64,000 nt of DNA from Thuidium tamariscinum (GCA_947034885.2 OX344755.2:188501-252500), one strand, 5' to 3'. Shown: positions 23,801 to 37,700, counted from the stretch's first letter. The notes: generated by a model not told the origin, from the sequence alone. A program made the numbers and translations.

Positions 23801-26800
23801 AATAAGGACAATATTTCATGACTATTAGATAAGTTTCAAGTCTTGTTTGCAATTGACTTTCAATTAAATTGATGGTTCATTTTTTGTTATTGAATCTAAA
23901 ATACCAAAAATGAATTTGAATTTTTTTGGAAAACATATGTTTTCAATGTCTAATTTGAAATATACATATATTGTGACACATATAAATGTTAGGAGACTTT
24001 TATCTTTTTTGAATTTTGGATTATTGTAGATTTATATCTCAAAGTAGTCCCAACACTTGTTGTCTGTAGTAAGCGAGCTAAAAATTTGAGAAGGGAGCAT
24101 GGCAAGGTTTGGAAAAGACTCAATCAAATTGAAGACAAGCCAAGGCAAGACCAATTGCAGGAACTTCGAAATGAGGTACTTTTGCTATGGCCCCAAAAGA
24201 GGCGGCACACATCCTGACACTAGAAGAAAAGTGTATTGCATTCTACAAAATAGCATCAAATAAATTTGTTGAGTTCCCCACTTCTCCTTTGAAAATGCAG
24301 ATTTGTATTTGAAAGCGCAAAATTTATGTTTGAAAAAATAGATTTTGCATTTTCAACAAGGAACTCTACAAAATCTACTTGATGTTGTTTTATAGAATGC
24401 AACATACTTTTCTTCTAGTGTGGTTTGCCATTAGTTTCCCCCCACCTTTCTTTCAAAAATCACAAATTGTTGATTTTTTTTTTTTAAATGCTTCTCTTCC
24501 AAAATGTCATTGATTTTTTCAAAAAATCACAAGCCATTGATCTTTGTGAGATTTAATCTAAGCCATCCAAATAAAAATTCAAAATATAGATATAGATATT
24601 GTATGAATACAAAACACAAGTACGATACTAAAATATAGATACAAATATTGTATAATTACAAAATGTAGATACAATATTAAAATATGGATATGGATACTTC
24701 AAATGGGAATATGGATATGTAAAAAGATAAATAAGTATATACAAATATGGGATACGAGATTTGGGATTTTGATTGTCCCATATTGATTGTCCACTTAACT
24801 TGGTCCAAAAAATTAAAAGTGGGGGGAGGGGGTTGGAGGATAAAGAATTAATTTTAATTAGTAAATTCTTTTAAATCCAAGGGAAAGAAGATCTAAAGGA
24901 GTTTAAAAATTAAAAAATTGATTAATTAAAAATTCGAGGGTATAGTGACAAAAGTGTTTCTATGCCTAAGCACTCAAAATTGGCAGGAACTACCATACTA
25001 TATAGTTTCGATACTTCTACTTCAATAATAAAAAAGACATTCAAACAATATTTTTTACAAATTTTGAACACAATAAATTTTACTCACTTATTTTAGGTTG
25101 TACATTAGATGTGGGAGGCTCAATTTATGGAATGTACTTTCAAGCCTCAAATCAACCATCAAAAAGATGACTCTTATGATGAAAAAAATGGCTCTTGTAA
25201 TCGATTTGAACAACTTTTTCTTGATGCTGAGAGTAGAAGGCGACGACAAGCAGAATATATACAATGGTATCCTGAAGGGTTAGTATATAAAAATAAATTA
25301 TAAATTTCTATTGTAATGTAGAGTTTGAATGCTTTTGTTGAATACAAATTGTATTGGTTCAAATAGTAATTCAAATATTGCACCACTAATATTAATTTTC
25401 TCAAAAAATATTGTGTAGAGTGACATTTCGACCAGCCATCAATAGGGTGCATATGGATGGAATGGATAGTGATGGAGAATATTGTAGCATACAAGAAGGA
25501 ACTGTCTTTGATAGACTTTTGCAATATGCTTCAAAATTAACAGAGAAAAAACAAATGCAAGAGCACTTAGTTCATAGACCAGTTGATCCAACAACAGGAA
25601 GGAGGTTTTTTAAACCCCTTACAGGACGAAAACCCCAAATAGATGTAAGCTTTATTTAATTTTAAAATCTATATTCACTTCATCTATTTTCACTATTGTT
25701 TGTAATGCTAAGCTCACTATAGTAAAAAATGATTATTAACAACTTAAGTATTTTTTGCTTTAATAGAGGAACCCTATTCGTTTGCCAATTGGAGAATACC
25801 TCTATAAATTAAAATTTGCTTTTGATAGCAAAAAAGAAAGCCTTACTGCACGTGATACAAAAATAAAAAAAGAACAAGCTAGTTGCCACTATGTTGGACC
25901 TACTTCTCAAAAACTACTAGGACGTCTTGAAGAACGAGGTTTCAAAAAAATATTTGAGTGTTTGGATGAAGACAAGGTATCTCATTAGTAAGGCCATTGA
26001 ATACCATTTTTTATTATGGGTATTTTTTACAATAATAAAAAATATTATTTTATTATTTAAAAAATTCCATATTTGTAACAAAAAAATATTAATAATATTG
26101 GAAATTCAAGTAACTACTTTAATACTATTCATCATTGAATTAATAACTTCTAATAGGATGGCAAGATTGTCCTTGCAACCTCAAATTATGATAAGTTGAG
26201 TGTTGATGTTATTCAAGACATTATGGAGGTGATAAAAGACCAAACTTTAGCTGAAAAATCTCTCACTTGTTCTCAATTTATTGAATTGATGCTAGGTGCT
26301 GAGGTATTATATATTGCTTTTAATTTTTTTTTAATTGATTATTTCATTAGACTTTGTAAGATTTCATATGTTTTTTAATATTACTTCTTAAATTTGAATT
26401 GATAATGAAGATTGTTGACTTTAAGTGTTGTAGAAAAAATGTCATAGAGCGACTATTAATTTGGTCCTCAAGCACAAGCTTCATGTTGACCACACCAATA
26501 TTAATCAACAATTTAAAATGGATCGGTTATCTCGCAATCTTGCTTGTAGGAGGAGAAAATTCAAGTAATTTTTCATTTGACATAAATGAGTTGATTGGTT
26601 TTCATCTATATTTTGTAAATATGATAGGGAGGTCTAATATCTACTTTCATCTTAAACTTCATTTAGTTAACTTTATAGTTTTTAATTTACATGTAAATTA
26701 ACTAATTATTTCTATAATAATGTTATACACAGTACAAGTCGACAATGGTACAAAATAATATGTATAGATAAAGAAAAAAGGCAGCAAAGGGTAGAAGAAC

Positions 26801-27722
26801 TTAGAAAAGAAAAGCAAGACCAAGAAATGGCTGAGTGTACTTTTAGACCTGAATTGATGACCAAAGGTAGCAAAAAGGTAATTTTAGTAGTCCTATTTTT
26901 ACTTGAAAAAGTTGCATTGTCAATTAAGGAAAATCTTTAAAATGTGTCCAAATGATTTTAAAGATTGTGTTTATTGTTCAAGTATTGTTTGGATGGAATT
27001 GATGTCATTTTTTAGGGAGGTCGGCTAAAAGGTGGAGGCATAGGTTTTACTGAGACAATGTCTACAATAGTAGGAAAGGTACAACAAGAGGTCCATGGAT
27101 TTTATTTCCAAGATGAACGTGGCCCTGGTAATTACAACATTGTATATATATTATATTGTAAAAAATGAAATTTGCAAAATATTAAAGTTCTTCATTATAC
27201 CTACTTATATTAAAAAACCATTGATGATTAAATCATTCTATCATACTTTAAATTTAAAATTTATTAAGAATATATTGAATGTGATTTTTTCAATGGTAAA
27301 TACAAATAAAAGTGAAATTACTTCAAAATCTTCCAATAAATATGTATACATTATTGAATGCATGTATTGAAATTGGCATGAAATTGTGATTATAGGTAAT
27401 GAATGACTAAGGCAATAATGTGCAAATTTTCTTGTCTATAGAATGGGTTGGATTACCAATAGAAGAACCGATCCACAAAACAATATCAGAGGCACCAAAT
27501 AGAGAAACAGTGGCTGTCCAAGTATCAACATCTGAGAGATTGGGTCCAAAGGGTCTATTGGAGTCATTGAAGGTCATGGTTGCAGAGTCCTTAGGTAGTC
27601 AAGGAGTAAGAAGGGGCTTGTCCCAACATTGTGCAGATCAATCTAATGAGGCATTATACCAACCACAATCTTTTATATTTTTTAATGATAAATTACTTTT
27701 AACAACACATATAAAGCCATGA
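20835..27722 (+). CDS. EF-hand protein with CTFxP-type repeats, 866 aa, 15 exons
   Basis: Exons: 20835-20966, 21089-21158, 21322-21517, 22009-22378, 22565-22690, 23015-23193, 24070-24175, 25109-25278, 25419-25644, 25767-25976, 26157-26303, 26434-26564, 26733-26877, 27016-27127, 27442-27722. All introns are GT-AG and all junctions join in phase (2601 nt). Residues about 75-125 (LLAITVEIEDG... to LTEHIVSN) look like a small ubiquitin-like fold. Residues about 257-360 are basic and helical (RLYTEYIRQKDKQEQEKK). CTFKP or TFRP motifs occur near 401, 451 and 722. FKPLTGRKPQ and LPIGEYLY follow near 520-535. An EF-hand loop DEDKDGKI at about 592-599 is split exactly by intron 10; its twelfth position is Thr, not Glu, so calcium binding is uncertain. 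I do not recognise a named family. The domain style resembles uncharacterised proteins of flagellate protists and algae, so a motile-sperm role is possible. The first exon (ATG 20835) and last exon are least certain. No broken frame was found. Confidence 0.8.
24218..24420. mobile_element. 203-bp CACTA-type MITE in intron 7 of the EF-hand gene
   Basis: It starts CACTAGAAGAAAAGTGTATT and ends with the inverted form (ATACTTTTCTTCTAGTG). TGCATTCTA and TAGAATGCA, and further inside AAATGCAGA and TTTGCATTTTC, are also mirrored, so most of it can fold back. The flanks are tga and tgg, a possible one-off 3-bp target duplication. It lies wholly within the intron between 24175 and 25109 and leaves both splice sites untouched. 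Confidence 0.7.
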
Positions 27723-30700
27723 GTCCAAACTTCTCAATTGACATCACCAAAGCAAATGTAAATGTATTCAAATAACTATACCAATTGATACCATATTATA
27801 ATTTTCTATTTGGATTAGGCACTCAAATTATTTTCATAAATTTTATATTTCAATCTCTGAAGTCAATTAATTTTCTACATCTATATTAATAAGTACTTGA
27901 ATTTACGGGAGGTTATATTTTGGTGCACAACTACATATACTATTGTAAACTTAGTGATTATACTATTACAAAGGACAAATGTACTTAGCATAATTTTCTG
28001 ATGATTAAGATTTTTTTTATACAAATCATATTGCTATTATTTTGAAAAGGTCATTATTTGTCTTATTATAACAACTATTCAATCTAAAAGTATGATTCTC
28101 ATCTTTAGCTTTTAAAAATTCATTTTCCAATTGATGTTGAATATCAAATGTTTTTTTGGATAGAAAATAGACATAATTTTAAAAAAGGCTTCTTTCAACG
28201 TAAACTATTGTAATATTGATGTAATTTTTAAAAAATCATTTGCATATACATAAAGATGAAGAATGAATACAAGGGCAAAGATATTGAACTTTTCAATTTC
28301 AGCCTTTTGCTTGTGGATCTATTGAAATTAAATTAAGTGAAAAATAATGAGCATTATTGACAATAGTTAGTGTTCATTATTTTGGTTGTTAGGCACTCTT
28401 AATACATTCACTTTTCACTCCATTGCAAGAGGAGCAAAATTTGCAACCTTGAGTCTTTTAGGAACTCAAATATCTTATTGCAATTGTTGTAGACTGAGCC
28501 ATCTCTTCCTTTTTAGTATCTCATAAACATAATGTTCTAATTATCTTTTCAAATTTGTACATACTGGATAGGTATGATTAATGATTTCAATAGATATAGA
28601 TTAGTTTTCTTAGTTTTTTCTTCAATTGTAAGCAAGGTATGATATAATTAAAGTAAAGTATAATATATTGCTAAAATTTCTATTAAGTAAAATGATTGAC
28701 AACCAATATGAAATTTGTCCCTTTTTTCATTACTCAATGAAGAAAAAAATTAAACAATTACAAAATTCAAATTTCAAAACAAAAAATCAAATTTTAGTAC
28801 ATCATCAAATTCCAAATCATGTATACTTGATTTAAAAAGAATATGAAGATATATTTAATTCATTCTTCAATTTTCAATAAAAATTTTGAAAAGCATATTT
28901 TTGAAGCATAATTATGTTTTGTCTAGCCAGGATTCCTTACTCCTTAGGCATTTTATAGTTTTAATTTTTTAACAATACCCAAATTAGATACCCCAATTGA
29001 ATGATTCATTTATATGGAATAATTAAATTCAATGATAAAGTTTGAATATATATAGTGACAATGGATATGTTTTTGTCTTCCAGTTTGTAAATAGATTTTG
29101 TTGAAGACTTCTTACATGGTTGCAACAACAATGAAGATAAAACAAAAGTATATAAAATGGTGAGATAAATCTAAATTACTTATACACAATTTTTTTGTTG
29201 ATGCTTAAAGTTGCATTGCCATTAAAGTCATTTCAAAATACAATAAACCAATGCATTCAAATATAGCAAAATTTAAATATTTAAAATAATATTTGGATAT
29301 TTTTTAATAATTAAATTTATCAATTGACTAATATAATTTTGGGAATACCATGCCCATTGCCCCATTGGTCAAATTCAACATTTCCTACCAAATAATTAAA
29401 GTTTACAAATGTGATTTGGCAAATGCCAAAAAATCAAATACTTTTCTCTATATATTTGTCCAAATTAATATCATTTATTTTTAATAATATTTTATGCTAA
29501 CCCTAACCACCAACTTCTTTAATTTTTGGAAATAAATAAGTCTTATAAGCATCTATTCATAAAAAAAGGAGTGCCTGCCCTAAATAAATTTACTCCCATG
29601 TCATACTAAATTGAATATTTTGGCATCCTATAAAAAAATTAATATATTTATAAAAATATTTGATGTTAAATCAAGATATTATATATAAATTCTAATTTTC
29701 TTAAAACACCCTATAATAGTCTTATAACATTATAAATATTATATCACAATAGACAATAGATTGCAAAACTCCATTCATTTTCATAGATTGATCCATTCAA
29801 TTAGTCATGCATTATAAATAAACTGTTAATGAGATTACCTAGTTAGATTTCAAATGAAAAATGTACACACTCCATTAGGAAACTTTGACATGCATATTTA
29901 AAAGTTTGCATTTCATAAATAATTTAAGAAAGTTCTTGTGAAGGTTATAAATTTTTATAAGCCTTTTTAGAATGGATATTTATGTCTATTTCAATAATTA
30001 TTTTATACAATATAAGGAATTGTACAAATTCACATATTAAATTTTTAAATTTAAGATCAATGAATAAGCAACTAAAAAATATACTTATACTAAATGAGAT
30101 GCATTAGTAGGTGGAGAGATGCACGTCAATATACAATAGTCATATACTAGCATGCCACATTTCAATTGTACATAATATTTATTGGGTTTATAAGAGAATA
30201 AAATATTTTAATATTTATACAATTGTATTATATTTAAATATATAAAAATAAATATTTGTTTTTGTATTTATAGACATCAACGTGAAAGTTAATAGATTTT
30301 TATTAGAGATGTAGATTCAAGAGCAGATTTCTACTTCTTATTGGTGGATAACAAAGGAGGTGGTGTAAAGTTTATTTTGAAATTTTCTCCATATTGTTGT
30401 TACTTAATTGTACAACTTACAATTTTTTTCAATCAAAAACACGTATTTTCAATTAAATTCAAAGTAAATTCTGATAATTTTACAACTTATAGGGTTATTC
30501 TTATTTTTTGTTTGGATTTGAAGCAATATATGAACAATGAGTTTAGAAGAATTACAAATGAATTGTTTTGAAACTTTGACTAAATATGTATCAATCATAT
30601 TTTTTTCTAATATAACCAATTTACGAATGGTTTCAAAGCAAGTTGTTCATTGTGTCTAAGTCACATTCTATTTCATAATTGGTATCAATGAAATGAGCAA

Positions 30701-31431
30701 TTGAGGTCATCTCCTACTTTGACCTCATACTAGTGCCGTGCATCTCCACTTTAAATCATATACTCCATAATATATAATTCTTTTTCCAAAAGCACATATT
30801 TAATCACAATTTGGCCTCTATTTAGTCCAAATTAATAAGTCTTTCATCTAACAATCTTACATATGTACATTTTTTTCATGACTTTTGATTAAGCTGTGTA
30901 TTTTAGGATTACACCTTATTTAGAAATTTTTACATAAATTGAATAAGTTATTGCATGGCATATCATTGATTTTACAAGGATATTTTAATGAACTTATTTT
31001 TTGTATATCCTTTATTGTGCATCCCAATGTGTATGTATGATTGTATGTTGTGTATCATTTGTAAAAACTTTTGTAATTGCAATATATTTATTCTTTTTCA
31101 TGCCTATATATGTGTATGTGTGAGAGAGAATAAAATAATGTATTTTAAATGCAGGTTAGTGTAGATAACCAATATATATATTCGTTTTTGAGAATGAAAT
31201 GTACTTGAAAATCATATTATATAAGTGAGATTAAAAATTTTATGAACAAAAGAAAAAACTCTCATCAATATGCTTATGCAATGAGTCAAGTCCTTTATGA
31301 CTTTCATGGTATTGTTCTTATTAGTTGTTGTAGTCTTAAACTTCTTCATCATGTGAATGTTTATCTTTATCAAGGAATCCCTCTAAAATTGGAAGATCAT
31401 CATTTCTAACAATTTATTTCAAAGGATTAAA
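27723..31431. other. AT-rich intergenic sequence, no gene seen
   Basis: About 3.7 kb of very AT-rich DNA downstream of the EF-hand gene. Frames are short and of low complexity (for example 30341-30571). The 3' untranslated region of the gene presumably occupies the first few hundred bases. No repeat structure was recognised. Confidence 0.5.
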
Positions 31432-32490
31432 CACTACAAGAAACCTGCATTTTAGTTGACAAGCTTGTGGGCAATTTTAACTTCCTCCTTAACCGAGTCC
31501 TTAACTTAGAACCTTAGCACACAAGTTCTAATGGCAATTGATGAAATAAATGTTAGGGTGGTCTAAATAAGCACCTTCCAAGTAATAGACACTTCACACT
31601 TAGTTTATATTAACTTGATTAGTCTAAATCAACTTTGTAACACACTTCTTGGTTAAAACCTCAATTCTTAGATATCACTCTCAATCTTGAGAACAAACTA
31701 AATTCTAATTCAATCTAAAATTCTACCTTAAGCAATATATGAAATTCAATTTTCCATTTCTAAAATGGTATAGCAACTTGAATTTTGACTTTCTTAGCAA
31801 AAGATATCAATGAATGAAGTTTGTTTAAAATTTTAGTGATTTAACCTCATCTACTAGTATTACATTTGATTGAACCAAAAAATTTGACTTTTGGTTAGAT
31901 CTAAAAATTCTAAATCCAACCTAGATTCTTAGATTTCTTTTGGGATTTTTTGGATGAAGTTTTAACTTTTCATCCAAATTAATGTGCAAAGTTTGTTTAT
32001 TTAACACTTCTTGATTTTTTGGTGATTTTTTGAATGTAATCTATTTTTGGAAACCTTTATCACCTGAAATCTTACACTATTCTAAATTATCATTCTAAAT
32101 TTAAGACTTTGACCTAAAGGTTGATTTTTAATTAAGACTTTAATATATAAAAATAAAAATAAATTGAGACTAAAGAGTTAATGTAGCATACTACTCCCTA
32201 AAAAGACTCTATTGAGCTCTCATCAAGAACCACCAAATGAATGTTTGTAATAATCCTCTCTTTCCACTTTGCTAATTCATGGAAAAATTCAAAATCAATA
32301 TATTTTCTTCCAACCCTAGTTCCATGCTAATTTGTAAAAATATTTATTAGAATTTTCAATATGTCTAAATTGTTATAATGACTTTTAGAATTATTTACAT
32401 AGTCAAAACTCTTAATAAGTCTAAATAATCAAATCAAATCAAATTTCTTTCTTTCTTTTGTAAATTTTTAATAATTTCCAAAATATTTCT
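31432..32490. other. AT-rich sequence with one isolated CACTA-like end
   Basis: CACTACAAGAAACC at 31432 is a textbook plant CACTA-type tip, but no matching inverted end (ttcttgtagtg) was found downstream. It may be a truncated element. No gene seen. Confidence 0.35.
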
Positions 32491-32494
32491 TTAA

Positions 32495-33298
32495 CCCCTA
32501 AATTCCCAAGGCCTCTCTTGAGCTTCTAGGAATTTAAACTAAAGTGAAAAAAAAATCAACTTTATGATGAGCTTTATCAATTTCTTTGAAATATAATTGT
32601 ACAAATTCAAATTAGACATGTTAGAGATCATTTAGGAAAAGAAAATATGACAATATCACTTATTGATTGAAAGATTATAATATTTGATCATGAGGTTGTC
32701 AAAATTGCAAAAGTAATGTGAAGGCTCCTTTCAATTGTCTTTTCACAAGTCAAATCTAAAAACCTGGCAACTAAAACAAATATGAAGTAAAAGGGCCTAA
32801 TATACATAACTCCAATCATTATATGGCTTCTTAAAATCTACTCTATAATTTTTTTAAATAAATTTTAATGTGATTTTTTCTCCAAGATTTACACTACAAA
32901 AAAATGGAGGTATAAATGACTTGTCTACAATGACTACATTCACAACAATGACTCCAAAACGCTCATTTTGTAGTCGTTTTGTAGTCATTGTTGTTGATGC
33001 AGTCATTGTGGATAAGTCATTTATACCCCCATTTTTTTGTAGTATTAGTGTATTTGAGGTTCATATTCAAGAGCCCTCAACTCTAAAGAAAGTCAAGATT
33101 GCAATCGATAGTCATGCACAAAATCTTGAGTAGAAAAATCATAGTCTATCGTTTTGAAAATCATTTTTTTGATACTTAAAGTAGATTTTGTAAAGAATTC
33201 TCCAAAAATACAAACTACTAAAAATAGAAATTTGGTTAAATTTTCTTTAACTTCAAAGTTTTACAAACACCAAATTTTGGTGCCTTGAACATTTAGCG
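32495..33298 (+). mobile_element. TTAA-flanked MITE, copy 3, carrying a nested CACTA MITE
   Basis: It starts CCCCTAAATTCCCAAGG after TTAA (32491-32494) and ends GCCTTGAACATTTAGCGG; the right TTAA has decayed to gtaaa. The interior follows copies 1 and 2 in order (gagcttctaggaattt, aaagattataatatttgatca, tgattttttctccaa, ttgaggttcat, aaaatttt-caaacaccaaattttgg). A 153-bp foldback at 32892-33044 interrupts it. Confidence 0.7.
32892..33044. mobile_element. 153-bp CACTA-type MITE with TTA target duplication
   Basis: It starts CACTACAAAAAAATGG and ends CCATTTTTTTGTAGTA, flanked by TTA on both sides (32889-32891 and 33045-33047). A 3-bp duplication is diagnostic of CACTA (CMC) elements. GGTATAAATGACTTGTC and its inverse, and AATGACT and its inverse, make almost the whole element a hairpin. 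The sister TTAA-MITE copies lack it at this point. Confidence 0.8.
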
Positions 33299-33302
33299 GT
33301 AA

Positions 33303-35809
33303 ATTTTTTTTGTTTTTATTTGGCTTATTAGGCCTAAGAAAACAAAACTTATCAAAAACAACAAAGTCCCTAGTTCCTAAGAGTATTAATAGATGACTAT
33401 GAAATAGTTCAATGAATAGGAAAAGAATAAAATCTAGTTGTATGGGCTTACCTTTCAATACAAATATTCTTCCAATTCTCCCCCTTTCCAACTTCTAAGA
33501 ATTCTTAGTTGTCTTTCCAAGTTGTGTGTTTCATTTGGCAGTAGGATGTGAAACCTTTAATGTGAGTGGTGTGATATTTGCAACTTTGATATTGGATTTC
33601 TAAGATTTGCACCTACTTTGAGATAATGGAACCTAAAGTTTTAAGTAGTTCATCCTACTTTCAACTTCCACAATTTAGTTTTGTATGCAATTTTGAAGTC
33701 TTAATTAACTAAGTTATCATGTATGCTTTCTTAACTTTGTTCTTGCACTTTCTTGCTCTTCAAACCCACAATCTTTGGCTCCCATAAACTCATAGTCTTT
33801 GGCTCATCCAAATTCACAATCTCTAATTCCCCCACTCACAATCTCTAGCTCTCCGTGCTCATAGACTCTAGCTCTCTGTGGCATTGACATGTGGCACAAT
33901 GTGGTTAGTTACGGTCACCACTCCGTCCATCTATTGGACTAATTGATTCTGTTGGTTTGATTGGTTCCTACTAGATCAATTGGTTGGATGATTAAACCTA
34001 ATTTTTGGTTGGGTGGCTATGTCATGTTTATTTGTAAGATTGGCATCTAAAATGTCCTTAACCACTATTGATTGCATATCTTTGCTATAGAAGGTGATGA
34101 ATTGGTACTATTTTTTCAAGTTGTTATTGATATTTTATCTTATTAATAGAAGATAAAAAAATTTCTTGACATTCCATATTGGAGTATAGGTGGTGGCTCT
34201 TAATATTGAATTTAGATGGAGATTTTGTAAAATCTAACTTCAATATTGGAAATGATTGAGAACAAAGTTCAAATACAACCAACTTATCTTTTCATTTATG
34301 AATGATATAAATCCAAAAATAAATGGGGCCTACTATCTATCTTCTTTAATATGTAGACTATATAGTATTGTAAATATAGTTAAAATTAATTGATTCAACT
34401 CCTATTGCTGATTGCATTGCAAAGGATCTTTAGTCAATTGCCCGAGGATGCACTATATAAGAAGTTCATTGATCATGTGTGAACAAGCCCTTATTATTTG
34501 GGGACGATGTAGGTGATTTTTTTGAATTTATGGGGGGCTTACTTTATCTAAATTTTTAAAGTTTGCTTATTCCATATATCCTATCTTTTAGTTGGAATTT
34601 TTTTGGATGCAAATTTTTTAACACCTATGTTCATTATAAATGCAACATAGAAAAATATTTCATACAAATAGTGGAAAATGTTGGCAGGGATATTTTTGCT
34701 CAAATGTTTGCATAGACATTAAAATATACTCCGTAGATAACCCTGAATGGTATCTTTGTGAACAATATTCATAATAATAATAATATAGAATCACACCAAT
34801 TGCAATGAAACAACCACAACTTTGAAGCAAAAACTAGTACCTTGAACAAAATAATACACACTTTACTATACGAGTTCAGGTCTTAAGGGTTCAAGGTAAT
34901 GCACAAAATTGTAGTGTAGGTGTTAACAAACACATAACATACACCATTAACAACAAGTTTCAAAAAATAAAGACTACACTATGCCATGTCCAAGGTTCAA
35001 TTTCCAAATACAATAGTAAAGCAAATCTTCAACTAGATACATGGATCTTGGACATTCAACAACTCCAAATTAAGGCCTACAACATTTTGGTTAGGAAAAA
35101 TGTGATGCTTGTGACCTACATATTTGCACAACACAACATCAATGAATTTGCATGAAGGAGGCACACATAAAAGGAGAAAGAAAAATGCATGCTAATTACA
35201 AATACTTGAAAGAACCGTTGAAATAGAAGGGAAGGAATAATCAACAAGGATGGACAAATCTAGATAGAGCTTTGGTTGGACTCAATACCAAAGAGAATTC
35301 CTCAAATTTTCACAAACTCTCAAACAAGGAATCCAAAGTTTAAATTGTTGTCGATTCATCTACAATTTCAACCACAATTTCATCCATAGTTTCATCTACT
35401 ATTTAAACTGTTGTCAATTTGTAAAGTACATGCATTGGAAAAAAAGGATGCTCTCTTCAATATTGTTAAGCATCACTTTCAATATTGCCTCAATGGATTA
35501 ACAAGACAATACTAATGCAATATCAACGCAGTGTATAAATGTACACCTAAGATTACAATATTGTTTGTGTCTAAAATGAAAACTCATATTTTGAAAAATA
35601 TATAGTACTACCGCAATTGTGCAAAATTCTTCAATCAATCAATCTCTCTATATATATGCAAATTGCTATTTGCTAATATTGAAACTAAACTTTCCTATAT
35701 TGCTACAATATTTAATGCATTTAGCAACAATTATGTTTCATATTAGTTTTTAATGACAACATACATTTTGTTTATTGCAACAATATTGAATATATAAGTT
35801 TCTTTTATA
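33303..35809. other. AT-rich intergenic sequence, no gene seen
   Basis: Nothing beyond low-complexity frames. A run of short near-repeats around 'cacaatctctagctc' (about 33770-33870) is the only local structure noticed. Confidence 0.45.
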
Positions 35810-36222
35810 AAATCAATGATATTTCAAATATACTAGATCTTGAAGAAAAAATTACATTAAAAATTCATTTAATTTAAAAATTATAGAGTAGATTTTGAAA
35901 AGCTATAAATTGATTGGAGATGTGCATATTAGGCCCTTTCACCTAAAATTTTTTTTTCACCAACTTTTTAGGTTTGACTTGTGAAAAGAAGAATGGTAGA
36001 CTTCATTGCAATTTTAACACCCTCATCATCAAACATTGTAATCTTTCAATCCATAATTGATGTTGTTGTGTTTTCCTTTTCAAAGTAATCTCTAACATGT
36101 GTAGTTTGAATTTGTATGGTTACATTTTAAAGAAATTGATAAAGTTCATCATAAAGTTAACTTTTTGTTCACTTTAGAGTAAATTCTAAGAAGCTTGAAA
36201 AAAGCTTTGGGCATTTAGGGGT
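35810..36222 (-). mobile_element. TTAA-type MITE, copy 4, reverse orientation, partial
   Basis: It ends GGGCATTTAGGGG at 36222, followed by TTAG (decayed TTAA). Read on the minus strand it matches the left part of copies 1-3 in order (agcttcttagaattta, tgatgaactttatcaattt, acatgttagagattac, ttgaaagattacaatgtttgat, aaacctaaaaagttgg). The match fades at about 35810, so its other end is lost or too diverged to see. Confidence 0.6.
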
Positions 36223-37700
36223 TAGGTTATATAATGTAGTTATAGCCCTATAGCATTTGGAAATCACAATTTAAAAACATCATTCTGTTTTGATTGAAGA
36301 TTAATATAAAACATTTATATAAGTTACTGAAGTACACAGGCCACTGCCTAATTCTTCCTTGTAAAAAGCTGCAGTAACTAAACTCTCCAATAATTTTGCA
36401 ATAATGCCTCAACACAAAATCAAAATTCCATTTTCTTGTCTACAATATACGTTCAAGATTGTTTACACATAGGTATAATGTCGTCAGTTGTGTTACAATA
36501 TCAATGTCTTTATCAATAATGCAACAATTTCTAACTATGCAATTCAACAAATATACTCTCTTCTAGAATATTGAATTAGTATAATAACAATATAATTGCA
36601 GTAGTATTGTTTAGTCTAATAATTGTGTCAATATTGTTGCGTTGGAGTGTATCTTGATGTTGGATTCCACCCTAAATTCATCTACACTTTAAACCACTGT
36701 CAATTTGTACAACACATGGGATTTATATTGTACTAAGTATACTACTAGAAAGTTTAAATTTTTGGAGAGGATTTATGACAAGGCTACCTTAGTTTAGAAT
36801 AAAATTTGAATAAAATTTAGTATTATTTTATATCCTTCATTATTTATAGCATCTACTAGCCCATTATGTGAATGCTTGATTACTTTGAATAATTGTCTAA
36901 AATTAAGATCCAAGGCAATTAAAATTATCCTTCATTTGTTCGCTCGTTGACATAAAAAAAAGGGGAGTGCATCTTCCAAGGTCAATTGGAGGGGCCATTA
37001 AATGGTTGTTCTTTCATGCCTAATTATTGTAAGTGAAAGATAGAATCCCCTTTTTTAGCCTAATATTTATTTGTTTCTAAAAATAAGGCTTGATGGATGC
37101 TAAAAATATAATTTTTTGTAATATTCATTTTTCAACCATATAATTTTTTTATTTTCTAAAAAATAAATTTCCTAAACTTTTAGCATTTACTTTCAGAATT
37201 ATTTTCCACTCATTCAGCCCTACAAGTGCATTTGCCTTTGGACATTCATACAATTTGTACTTGTGAGTCTACTCCATGACACTATATGTTGGCAATATGG
37301 AGTGATGTGACATTTGTGACACATATTAAAGCAGGAGGTTTGAAATTTGCTTGTACTTTTAGATTGCCTACCTCCTAAAATGTACATTCATTGTACATGT
37401 TACTTTTTCATCTTTAAAAGAGTTTGAAAGAATATATAAATAGTGAAGTCCTGTACATTTTAAAGAGGTAGGCAGTTTTTAAACCTTAGCACATTTGACT
37501 TCAAAATTCTATAAGAAAGTTTAGAAAAGCTTCCCAAAATATGAAATGACTTGGCTTAGATGCCAATTCAACTTTTCTTTTAAGGAAAATTTGTTAATAA
37601 TGTTTTATAAAGTTTTACCTCCTTTAAGTTCAGTTTTAGGTTTTGGATAAGTAGTTTTTGTCCTTCCTACCTTAGGTGATAGTGAATACATATTGGTACA
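36223..37700. repeat. AT-rich intergenic sequence with one dispersed repeat
   Basis: The segment at about 37385-37670 (tgtacatgtta..., then acttcaaa-ttctataa, aaggaaaattt-ttaa, tttcacctcc-like stretches) recurs in diverged form at about 42720-42960 in the same orientation. No gene seen. Confidence 0.4.

Noticed and set aside
31432-31445. Start of a CACTA element (CACTACAAGAAACC)
   Set aside because: No inverted partner end was found, so no element was called, only the isolated tip.
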